Part shown: piece after piece, positions 6,118-12,729 of the stretch
How the letters are laid out: each line of letters starts with the position of its first letter
How positions within the stretch are numbered: the first letter of the stretch is position 1
Assembly (NCBI GenBank): GCA_023389045.1
Contig: JAEWEZ010000042.1
Span: forward strand, 1-15,476
DNA length: 15,476 nucleotides
From: Actinomycetes bacterium
Lineage (GTDB): Bacteria; Actinomycetota; Actinomycetes; Actinomycetales; Dermabacteraceae
Reading direction: 5' to 3'
Position numbers and translations under genes: made by a program
The notes under the pieces: model-generated
The model's input: the letters and a program-made list of their open reading frames with translations, nothing else
The model's database searches: none
What the model was told of the DNA's origin: nothing

Positions 6118-7719
6118 TCAGGCCGCCGTCGTGGGGAGCCGACGCAGCAGGGCGATGAACATGGCGTCGGTGCCGTGCAGATGCGGCCAAAGCTGCACGG
6201 CCGGCCCCTGCCCGAGATCGGTCTTCTCCTGTTTCTCGGGGAGGATTCCGGCGCGGACAGCGGGCCGTGCATCGAGCTGTTCCACATCATCGCGGCGGCG
6301 CAGGGCATCGGCGATGATGAGGCGGGTTTCTGCCACATGCGGAGAACAGGTCACGTAGGCGATCACGCCGCCGGGTGCGGTGGCTTCGATGGCGCTCGTG
6401 AGCAGTTCGCGCTGAATGGTGCCGAGCTGGCCCACGTCGCCGGGCTGTTTGCGCCAGCGGGCCTCGGGGCGGCGGCGCAGCGCACCCAGGCCCGTGCAGG
6501 GCACATCGGCGAGCACCCGAGAGAACTTCCCGGGCATCTTCTCTCCGATGCTGCGGCCGTCGGCAGTGAGGGTGTCGATCTCGCAGCCGGCCTCCACGAG
6601 GGTCGCGACGGCGCGCTCCACGAGAGCACGGCGATGCTCCTGCACTTCAACGGCGAGCAGATCAGCGTCGTGATCCACGGTGAGACCGCCGAGGAGTGCG
6701 GTTTTTCCGCCCGGCCCGGAGCAGAGGTCGAGCCAGTGGGCGTCATCGGCGAGCACGAGGTCATCGGCGCCGAGGGCGAGGGCGAGGGCCGCGAGCTGGC
6801 TGCCTTCATCCTGCACGGCGGCGCGGCCCTGGGAGACCACCTCGGTGCCGCCGGGATCGCCGGAGGGCCAGGAGGCGGCGAAGACGGAGAGTTTGCCGAT
6901 GGTTGCGCCGTGGTCGATGAGTTCGTCAAGGTCGGTGAGACCGGGGCGCATCACGAGGGAGACGGCCGGGGCCGCATTCTGTGCTTCGAGGAGGGCTTCG
7001 AGTTCACTGCGATCACGACCGTCGGCCGCGAGAGCATCCCCGAGCGCCCGCACGATCCACGCCGGATGCGAGTGGCGGATGGCGAGATGCCCCACGAGGT
7101 CGTCCTCGCGGCAGGGTGCGACCTCGGCGAGCCAGGCCTCGGTGTCTTTTTCGCCGAGGCGACGCAGCACGGCGTTGACGAAACCGGAGGCGCCCGCACC
7201 GGCCACCTGCCGCGCGAGGGCAACGGTTTCGGAGCTTGCCGCATGAGGGGCGACTGCCAGGTCAAGCACCTGGTGGGCGCCGAGGCGGAGCACATCGAGG
7301 ACCTTATCTTCGACGTCGCTCAGGGGGCGGTCCACGCAGGCGGCGATGATCGCATCGAGGCGGCCCTGGGCACGCAGGGTGCCGTAGAAGAGTTCGGTGG
7401 CGAAGGCGGCGTCGCGTCCCCGCACCCGGTGGGAGCGCAGCAGACGGGGCAGAACCAGGTTGGCGTAGGCATCGTCTTCGGCGACGGCACGCATCGCCTC
7501 ATAGGCGACCAGTCGCGCGGGCGTGGCAGTGCGGGAACGCTCCGAGGGGCGGTGCTCTGACCAGCCCTTGCGGGGGCCGCCACGGCCGCGACTGCCGGAG
7601 CGTTCGCGGCCCTTCGCATCACGGTGGGAACTCTCGCCGCGGTAGCCGGGGCCTTCGCCGCGCGAGCGATTGTCTCGGTTGTCGCTGTGGCGGTGCCCGC
7701 CCTCGCGTCCTGCGCTCAT
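6118..7719 (-). CDS. rsmB: 16S rRNA (cytosine-5) methyltransferase, RsmB/NOP family
   Basis: SAM-dependent methyltransferase expected to form m5C967 in 16S rRNA (E. coli numbering). The 533-residue protein has four parts. Residues 1-60 are an Arg/Gly/Ser-rich disordered tail. A NusB-like RNA-binding helical domain spans about 65-200. A linker follows. The Rossmann methyltransferase domain is at about 300-530. SAM motif I is WLDLCSGPGGKT (329-340). Motif IV is DVPCTGLGALRRRPEARWR (405-423) with C408, the cysteine needed for product release. Motif VI is VTCSPHVAETR with catalytic nucleophile C458. The ATG overlaps the fmt stop as ATGA, so translation is probably coupled. The basic tail is longer than in E. 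coli RsmB; Arg/Gly-rich tails are common in actinobacterial RNA enzymes. Confidence 0.95.
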   Translation of the reverse strand: MSAGREGGHRHSDNRDNRSRGEGPGYRGESSHRDAKGRERSGSRGRGGPRKGWSEHRPSERSRTATPARLVAYEAMRAVAEDDAYANLVLPRLLRSHRVRGRDAAFATELFYGTLRAQGRLDAIIAACVDRPLSDVEDKVLDVLRLGAHQVLDLAVAPHAASSETVALARQVAGAGASGFVNAVLRRLGEKDTEAWLAEVAPCREDDLVGHLAIRHSHPAWIVRALGDALAADGRDRSELEALLEAQNAAPAVSLVMRPGLTDLDELIDHGATIGKLSVFAASWPSGDPGGTEVVSQGRAAVQDEGSQLAALALALGADDLVLADDAHWLDLCSGPGGKTALLGGLTVDHDADLLAVEVQEHRRALVERAVATLVEAGCEIDTLTADGRSIGEKMPGKFSRVLADVPCTGLGALRRRPEARWRKQPGDVGQLGTIQRELLTSAIEATAPGGVIAYVTCSPHVAETRLIIADALRRRDDVEQLDARPAVRAGILPEKQEKTDLGQGPAVQLWPHLHGTDAMFIALLRRLPTTAA

Positions 7720-8690
7720 GCCTGCTGCTCCTTCTTCTCCGCGGCAGCGCTGGCCTGCGGCTGCTCCCCCAGGGTCGTCGAGTCATCGCGCAGTGCGCCG
7801 CGCGCCCAGTCCGCACCGCGCATGGCTTTCTTTCCTGCCGGGGCAACCATTCCCAGGGCGAGCGGCGTCGTGCCCGTCCCCATCAGCAGATGCTTCTTCG
7901 TGGCGAGCAGACGGCCAGGCGGAAGCGGCGCATGCTCGGGAGCCTCTTCCACGCTGAGGATTTTGAAGCGTTCCCCGTGCAGGGTGGTCCAGGCGCCGGG
8001 CGCCGGGCTCATACCGCGGATCTGGGCGCTGACCTGTTCGGCAGGGGCGGTGAGGTCAATCTCGGCCTCGGCCGGGCTGAGCTTGGCGGCGTGGCTGGCG
8101 CCGGCCTCATCCTGGGCGGTGAAGGTGGCGGTTCCTGCTTCGAGGGCGTCCATCACCTGCACGAGCAGCGGCGCACCGTCCTGCGCCATGCGGTCGAGTA
8201 GCTGACCGGATGTTTCCAGGGGGCCGATCTGCGTGGGCGCGGTAGCGATCACCTCGCCGGTGTCGAGCCCCTCGTCGAGACGGAAAACCGTCATGCCGGT
8301 GTGTTCCTGCCCGGCGAGCAGCGCACGCTGCGCCGGGGCAGCGCCGCGCCACTGCGGCAGAAGCGAGAAGTGCAGGTTCACCCAGCCGTGGGTGGGGATA
8401 TCGAGGGCTGCACGCGGCACCAGATTGCCGTAGGCGACCACCGCAGCGGCGTCCACCTGGAGCTCGGCGATCTCCCGCTGTGCCTCCGGGTCACGCAGAG
8501 TGGCGGGGGTGAGAACAGGCAGGCCAAGTTCCTCGGCGCGAGCTTTAACGGGGCTCGGGGTGAGGCGTCGTTTGCGGCCCACCGGCGCATCGGGGCGGGT
8601 GAGCACGGCGAGAACCTCGTGAGAGGAGTTCACCAGGGCATTCAGGGCGGGGAGGGCAACCTCGGGGGTGCCGGCAAAAAGCACACGCAT
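7716..8690 (-). CDS. fmt: Methionyl-tRNA formyltransferase
   Basis: Transfers a formyl group from 10-formyl-tetrahydrofolate to Met-tRNA(fMet) for translation initiation. The 324-residue protein begins MRVLFAGTPEVALPALN. GWVNLHFSLLPQWRGAAP (102-119) holds catalytic N105 and H107 and the folate-binding SLLP loop; Trp replaces the common Tyr. FRLDEGLDTGEV carries catalytic D143. The C-terminal OB-fold, tRNA-binding domain covers about 205-300. A low-complexity tail rich in Ala, Gln and Lys ends in EKKEQQA. ATG 8690 has a weak AGGATGG upstream and a TAGGAT -10-like hexamer that would leave an almost leaderless transcript. Its stop overlaps the rsmB start, so fmt-rsmB is one translationally coupled unit. 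Confidence 0.97.
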   Translation of the reverse strand: MRVLFAGTPEVALPALNALVNSSHEVLAVLTRPDAPVGRKRRLTPSPVKARAEELGLPVLTPATLRDPEAQREIAELQVDAAAVVAYGNLVPRAALDIPTHGWVNLHFSLLPQWRGAAPAQRALLAGQEHTGMTVFRLDEGLDTGEVIATAPTQIGPLETSGQLLDRMAQDGAPLLVQVMDALEAGTATFTAQDEAGASHAAKLSPAEAEIDLTAPAEQVSAQIRGMSPAPGAWTTLHGERFKILSVEEAPEHAPLPPGRLLATKKHLLMGTGTTPLALGMVAPAGKKAMRGADWARGALRDDSTTLGEQPQASAAAEKKEQQA

Positions 8691-8699
8691 GATGGGCCC

Positions 8700-8705
8700 A
8701 TCCTA
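8700..8705 (-). promoter_or_regulatory. Possible -10 element of fmt
   Basis: Minus-strand TAGGAT lies 9 nt upstream of the fmt ATG, inside GGCGCCCGTAGGATG. That 15-mer differs at one base from the sequence around the DUF3866 -10. A transcript starting about 7 nt downstream would have a leader of only a few nucleotides. No -35 was identified. Confidence 0.4.
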
Positions 8706-8766
8706 CGGGCGCCGGCCGGTCGGCTCCGGGACGCCAAGGCGTGATCCGGGTATCCGCACGGCCCTT

Positions 8767-8877
8767 CCCCGTCGGCCCCATGATCCCGCAGGTCCAACCC
8801 ATCGAACCCATCCCATCGGACCACCGTGCAGGGCCGAGCCGAAGAGACGGCACCGACGATCGCAACCCCGTCGGCCC
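8767..8877 (-). repeat. Two intergenic repeat copies in the priA-fmt gap
   Basis: CCCCGTCGGCCCC at 8767-8779 and CCCCGTCGGCCC at 8866-8877 are the motif in opposite orientation to the other gaps. Between them the minus strand has related units such as GATGGGTTCGATGGGTTGG. No gene, clear terminator or RNA is seen in this 194-bp gap apart from the fmt upstream element. Confidence 0.6.
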
Positions 8878-8884
8878 TCACCCG

Positions 8885-10879
8885 CTAGAACAAGCCGGGC
8901 GGGTCCAGGCGCACCCGCACCGAACCCGGCATTTTGCGGGCCGAGCGGGCCGCTACTCCTGCCCGCAGTGCGGAGGCGAGTTCCGCGGAACGCCCAGCCT
9001 CGATACGCACCACGGCGCGGGCCACGTTCTCCTCTCCGGGTAGATCGGAGCCGACAGGGCCGAACACGCTGGTCGCGTCGGGAAGCTGCAGCATGGGGAG
9101 GAACGCCGCGACCGACTCGCGATCCCCGCTGATCTCGGCTGCCCGAGTGAAGGGCGGAAGGTCCAGTTCCTTCCGGTCCTCCAGCACGCGGTCCAGGAAA
9201 CTCTCGGGGCGGTTCATCACGAGCGCGCGGATAGCGGGGAGGGTGGAGGTGCCGACGACGAGCACTTCGCCGCCCTGATCGGCCGCCCGGACGAGGGCAA
9301 TGGCGTTGCTCCAGCGTCGGAACGCTTCGACATCCGCGTCATAGGAGGCGCGGGCGAGCATGGCATCGGCATCCAGCAGAACAGCGGCCGCGTAGCCGCC
9401 GGGCGGGGCCGGCTCGGCCCCGGGGGTGGCGACCACGACCCCGTTCTCGGGCACCTCCTCATCAGGCAGCGGCCCCTGTGCTCCCCCGGCAACCCGCAGT
9501 TCAGCATCGGGGAGGGCGCGGCGTAGTTCCTCGGCGGTGCGCACCGATCCGACGACGACTGCCCGCATCTGACTGCGATGGCATTCCGGGCAGCGGAAGG
9601 CGTCTTCCCTGCGACCGCAAACCCGGCAGCCCAGGGCGTGGGGGGAAGTGAGGGACAGCGGCGCGGAACAGGTGGGGCAGATGGCCCGGGTGCCGCAGAA
9701 GGTGCAGGCCACGGCGGGTACATAGCCGCTGCGCGGAACCTGCACGAGAACCGGCCCCCGCTGGAGACCGCGGCGCATCAAGCGGGTCGCTTCGAGGGGC
9801 AGACGGGACCGCCCCGAGCCTCCTTCGCGTTCGCGCAGATAGTCGTCCATCAGCACGACCCGCGGGCGCACACTGCTGGTGGGCAGTGGCCTCGGGGGAA
9901 GCCGGAAGAGGTAGCCGGAGGCGGCGAGGGTGCGCACCGGAACAGAGTCGGAATGCGCGAGGAAGAGCAGGGCGCAGCGTTCATGCTTTGAGCGAGCCTC
10001 GAGCACGATGCGCAGATGCGGGTAGGGCGCACGCGGCTCGATCAGCAGGTCATCGGCTTCGTCGTAGCAGATGGCGAGGGCGAGGTTCTGCACGGGCGCG
10101 AAAGCCGCGGAACGATTCCCGAGCACGACGCAGCTCGCTCCACGCAGGATCCGACGAAATGCCCGGTAGCGCTTCTCGGGGCCGTCGGAGCTGGAGAGCA
10201 CTTCATGCGCGATCCCGCGTTCGCGAAGGGTGGTGCTGAGGCGCTGCACATCGCGCTGATCGGGGGCGATCACGAGGGCGCCCCGCTCAGGGCCGAGATC
10301 TGCAATCGCGTCGGCGGCAACGACGGTCCACGGGTCAACGGGGTCCAGGGTGATGGCGGCGCGGGGCACCGGGGAGTCGGGGCGGCCGGCGCGGTCGATC
10401 AGGGCGGCAAGGCCCGTGTAGCGGTCGCCGGGGCGGTGGGTGTCTGGGGTGTGGGTCTCCGCCGCATCCTGCTGAGCGGGCTCCGCTGCATCCTGTTGAG
10501 CGGGCTCCGCTGCGCCCTGTTGAGCAGGATCAGCGGTTTTTTCTGCATCGGCCCGGTCGTTCTTCTCGGCCCGGGCATGCCGTGGCGGCAGCGCGAGCCG
10601 CAGCACATCCCCCACGGTTCCGCCGTAACGCTCCGCGACCTCCTCGATCACGCGCATCATCGCAGGCGGCACAACCACGTCATCGGAAACGAGTTTCTGC
10701 AGCGGCGCGAGGGGCCGATCGGTGCTGGGCTGATCGCGGCGCTCGAGCACGATGCCATCGGTGTCGTGGCCGGCAAACTTCACGCGCACCCGCATGCCGG
10801 GGGCGGCATCTTTCGCGGCGGGGGTCACCGCGTATTCAAAGGGGCGATCCAGGTGCGGAAGCACCCCGATCAGTCGCAC
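8885..10879 (-). CDS. priA: Primosomal protein N', actinobacterial helicase-defective type
   Basis: Replication-restart protein expected to bind stalled forks and help reload the replisome. From GTG 10879 it is 664 residues. The N-terminal 3'-DNA-binding domain starts RLIGVLPHLDRPFEYAV. A low-complexity spacer covers 104-150. A helicase-like core follows in which no GxGKT Walker A is present and the DEAH box is DEAD (YDEADD, 272-277). All eight zinc-binding cysteines are present at 392/395, 401/404, 418/421 and 430/433. Loss of ATPase motifs is a known feature of actinobacterial PriA. GTG 10879 has no ribosome-binding site and cuts into the conserved start: the frame stays open upstream to 11041, encoding SKPVAAV just before it. 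The real start may be the non-canonical CTG at 11038 (717 residues), overlapping the FKBP stop. Function call is firm; the start is uncertain. Confidence 0.93.
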   Translation of the reverse strand: MRLIGVLPHLDRPFEYAVTPAAKDAAPGMRVRVKFAGHDTDGIVLERRDQPSTDRPLAPLQKLVSDDVVVPPAMMRVIEEVAERYGGTVGDVLRLALPPRHARAEKNDRADAEKTADPAQQGAAEPAQQDAAEPAQQDAAETHTPDTHRPGDRYTGLAALIDRAGRPDSPVPRAAITLDPVDPWTVVAADAIADLGPERGALVIAPDQRDVQRLSTTLRERGIAHEVLSSSDGPEKRYRAFRRILRGASCVVLGNRSAAFAPVQNLALAICYDEADDLLIEPRAPYPHLRIVLEARSKHERCALLFLAHSDSVPVRTLAASGYLFRLPPRPLPTSSVRPRVVLMDDYLREREGGSGRSRLPLEATRLMRRGLQRGPVLVQVPRSGYVPAVACTFCGTRAICPTCSAPLSLTSPHALGCRVCGRREDAFRCPECHRSQMRAVVVGSVRTAEELRRALPDAELRVAGGAQGPLPDEEVPENGVVVATPGAEPAPPGGYAAAVLLDADAMLARASYDADVEAFRRWSNAIALVRAADQGGEVLVVGTSTLPAIRALVMNRPESFLDRVLEDRKELDLPPFTRAAEISGDRESVAAFLPMLQLPDATSVFGPVGSDLPGEENVARAVVRIEAGRSAELASALRAGVAARSARKMPGSVRVRLDPPGLF
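10461..10532 (-). repeat. 24-bp tandem repeat (three units) within priA
   Basis: Units at 10461-10484, 10485-10508 and 10509-10532 encode three imperfect copies of the octapeptide AEPAQQDA in the PriA spacer after the DNA-binding domain. The first two units differ at two bases; the third is more diverged. It keeps the reading frame, so it is a coding minisatellite and not a CRISPR. Confidence 0.85.
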
Positions 10880-10887
10880 CGCCGCGA

Positions 10888-10917
10888 CTGGCTTCGAGTC
10901 GACGACCTCGAAGCCAG
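10888..10917 (-). other. Perfect 11-bp inverted repeat next to the priA GTG
   Basis: Arms CTGGCTTCGAG (10888-10898) and CTCGAAGCCAG (10907-10917) flank an 8-nt loop. In the minus-strand mRNA the stem ends 8 nt before GTG 10879, so it could mask initiation there. No U-tract follows. If translation starts upstream at CTG 11038 it lies inside the coding sequence. Confidence 0.65.
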
Positions 10918-11034
10918 CGGTGGTGCGCAGACCACTGACCCGGGCCCCGCGTGCGGGTCCCGGGTCGGTGGAGGCGGCGGGGGCGGGAGCCTCAAAAAGG
11001 CTCTCTTGACCCCCCGCCGGGAGGTCGCGGGCGC

Positions 11035-11418
11035 TCAGCGCTTATGCACCGCCACCAGGTCGCAAACGAAGATGAGGCATTCGCCGGGGGCGATGACGGG
11101 CGGGGCGCCACGGTCGCCGTAGGCGAGGGAGGCGGGGATCTCGAGGCGGCGACGGCCGCCCACCTTCATGCCCTGCACGCCCTGGTCCCAGCCGGCGATG
11201 ACCTGGCCCACGCCGAGCTGGAAGCGCAGCGGCTCGCCGCGGTTCCAGGAGGCGTCGAACTCTTCGCCGGTGGAGTGGGAAACGCCAACGTAGTGCACGT
11301 CCACGACGTCGCCGCGGCCGGCCTCCTCGCCGTCGCCTTCGATCTCGTCGATGATGACGAGCTCGGTGGGGGCGTCGCCCTCGGGGAATTCAATCTCGGG
11401 CTTGCTGCGCTCCTGCAT
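11035..11418 (-). CDS. Cytosolic FKBP-type peptidyl-prolyl cis-trans isomerase
   Basis: A 127-residue single-domain FKBP that isomerises Xaa-Pro bonds and acts as a folding helper. No signal peptide is present. Active-site signatures are VHYVGVSHSTGEEFDASW (41-58, with Y43, F54 and D55), QVIAGWDQGVQGMKVG (72-87, with V73, I74 and W77) and AYGDRGAPPVI (99-109, with Y100). Start ATG 11418 is fixed by a strong AAGGAGG at 11423-11429; the longer open frame to 11586 is not supported. FKBP genes next to pafA are common in Micrococcales. Its TGA stop overlaps a possible CTG start of priA, and no terminator separates the two, so they are probably co-transcribed. Confidence 0.95.
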   Translation of the reverse strand: MQERSKPEIEFPEGDAPTELVIIDEIEGDGEEAGRGDVVDVHYVGVSHSTGEEFDASWNRGEPLRFQLGVGQVIAGWDQGVQGMKVGGRRRLEIPASLAYGDRGAPPVIAPGECLIFVCDLVAVHKR

Positions 11419-11527
11419 GGTTCCTCCTTGGAACAGTTGGGGTCGGTCTCGGGTATGTGATGTCAGTTGTGGTGGCGGGGCTGTGAATGCTGGCGAGCCA
11501 CTCAGGGATGGCAAGCCGGTCAGTGGT

Positions 11528-11543
11528 GCCCCGTCTCCGGGGC
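11528..11543. other. Short GC hairpin between the two FKBP genes
   Basis: GCCCCG (11528-11533) and CGGGGC (11538-11543) pair around a TCTC loop, 80 bp after the lipoprotein gene and 110 bp before the cytosolic FKBP start. There is no U-run on either strand. It may be a weak U-less terminator. The rest of this 204-bp gap shows no recognisable gene or promoter. Confidence 0.3.
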
Positions 11544-11622
11544 GGTCGAATGGAGCCGTTGCCCGCCGCCGCGATGGGCGCGTCATCCGGGCTGTCGGCG
11601 TCTGTTCCTCCCCTCGGAATGC

Positions 11623-12588
11623 TCAGCCCTTGCGGTGGGCGGCGTCCAGAACGTCCACGACGAAGAGCAGGTCACGGCCGGCCAGTGGCATCTGCTCCGA
11701 CTTCTCTTCGCCGTAGGCCTCCTTCGCCGGGATCACCAGCATCACCTGGCTACCCACGGGCAGGTCAAGCAGATGCTTGTCCCAGCCTTCGATTACGTAG
11801 CCGGATCCCTGCACGAAACCGAAGGGGGTGCCGCGCTCCCAGGAGGAGTCGAACTGCTTGGCGTCATCAGCGGTCCACCCGGTGTACTGCATCGTCAGGT
11901 AGTCACCGCTGCGGGTCTTTTCACCGTTTCCGGTCACGAGGATGTGCCGTTCGGTGCTCGCGGGAATCTCGCCCTTCCAGGGGCCGGCGATCGACGGGGC
12001 ACCCTTATCGTCGAGCGTCACGGCGGGGAGATGCGCGGGCACCTCGGCCTTCTGCCCTTCGGCGCGCAGCGGCTGCACCTTGCGCAGAATGTCTGCCACC
12101 TGCACGAGCGCACGGGGCTGTCCGGCCTGGTCACGCTGCCAGCCGGTCATGGCGAAGCGGGAGCCGACGGTGGCGGTGGTGAGGAAGGAGAAGGCGGCCT
12201 CACCGATCGCTTCCTTGGTGACGGTGACCCCAGTGGCCGGGGCACCCTTCCACCAGGACTGCAGCACGTCACCGGTCTGGGCGTCGGCATACACGCTGTT
12301 CCAGATCAGGGTGTCGCCCTCAGCGATCTTCTCGCCATCCCCGGGCACGACCACCTTGGCAGAGGCCTGCGTGACCGTGAGCGGGGCTTTAAAGGTGATC
12401 GTCGGCTCCGCCCCGAGATCTTCGCTGACCTTCACCCCGGAGAGCGCATCGACGCCGCCACCGTCTGAGGCATTGCTACCGGCATCGGAGGGGCCGCTCG
12501 CCTTCTTCTCATCCTTCGAGCAGGCGGCGAGGCCAATCGCGGCGCCTGCCGTGAGGGCGGTAGTCAGGAGGGTTCGACGACGGATCAA
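11623..12588 (-). CDS. FKBP-type peptidyl-prolyl isomerase lipoprotein
   Basis: A 321-residue exported lipoprotein. The N-terminus MIRRRTLLTTALTAGAAIG is basic then hydrophobic, followed by lipobox L20-A-A-C23; the RRR could suit Tat or Sec export. A Ser/Gly/Asp linker (24-48) follows. The C-terminal FKBP domain (about 213-317) has YLTMQYTGW (230-238), FDSSWERG (246-253), GYVIEGWDKHL (263-273) and AYGEE (291-295). The middle part (about 75-170: GDTLIWNSVY, VGSRFAMTGW) looks like a second, strongly diverged FKBP domain without the active-site aromatics. It probably folds or scaffolds extracytoplasmic proteins. Start is TTG 12588, with AAGG about 8 nt upstream; no ATG or GTG in frame fits better. 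pafA lies upstream across a 141-bp gap. Confidence 0.93.
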   Translation of the reverse strand: MIRRRTLLTTALTAGAAIGLAACSKDEKKASGPSDAGSNASDGGGVDALSGVKVSEDLGAEPTITFKAPLTVTQASAKVVVPGDGEKIAEGDTLIWNSVYADAQTGDVLQSWWKGAPATGVTVTKEAIGEAAFSFLTTATVGSRFAMTGWQRDQAGQPRALVQVADILRKVQPLRAEGQKAEVPAHLPAVTLDDKGAPSIAGPWKGEIPASTERHILVTGNGEKTRSGDYLTMQYTGWTADDAKQFDSSWERGTPFGFVQGSGYVIEGWDKHLLDLPVGSQVMLVIPAKEAYGEEKSEQMPLAGRDLLFVVDVLDAAHRKG

Positions 12589-12613
12589 CGGGAGACCTTT
12601 CTGGAGGGCGGCT

Positions 12614-12656
12614 CCACGGTGCGGGAGCCCGGGTCGTGCACGAACCGCACCGGTGG
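12614..12656. other. Palindromic element upstream of the FKBP lipoprotein gene
   Basis: CCAC plus GGTGCGG (12614-12624) pairs with CCGCACC (12645-12651) and GTGG (12653-12656), leaving one bulged G. The 20-nt loop contains the perfect 10-bp palindrome TCGTGCACGA (12633-12642). It lies 26 nt upstream of the TTG start, in a 141-bp gap. A TTGAAA -35-like hexamer lies at 12668-12663 on the minus strand, but the paired -10 is poor. It could be an operator or leader structure. Confidence 0.45.
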
Positions 12657-12729
12657 GCGCCGTTTCAAGCGCGGCCCAGTGCCGGTTCGAGTACAGGGTT
12701 CAGGGTACGGGTTCTGCTGTAAGGCGTTC

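Noticed and set aside
5023..7560. An 845-codon open frame on the plus strand opposite hisE, rpe and rsmB
   Set aside because: It spans three well-identified minus-strand genes and their gaps. Its product is a Gly/His/Arg/Val-rich antisense shadow with no recognisable domain, typical of high-GC DNA.
10461..10532. CRISPR-like repeat array
   Set aside because: The units are directly adjacent with no spacers, multiples of three, and inside the priA coding frame.
10016..11122. A 368-codon plus-strand open frame opposite priA
   Set aside because: It is a shadow of priA; its low-complexity Leu/Ser/Gly stretch is the reverse complement of the 24-bp coding repeat.
11419..11586. N-terminal extension of the cytosolic FKBP
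   Set aside because: The extension is Pro/Arg/Thr-rich without homology, and a perfect AAGGAGG precedes ATG 11418.
11419..11622. Small protein gene or RNA in the gap between the FKBP genes
   Set aside because: No frame with a ribosome-binding site and plausible codon use, and only one short hairpin; nothing supports a gene.
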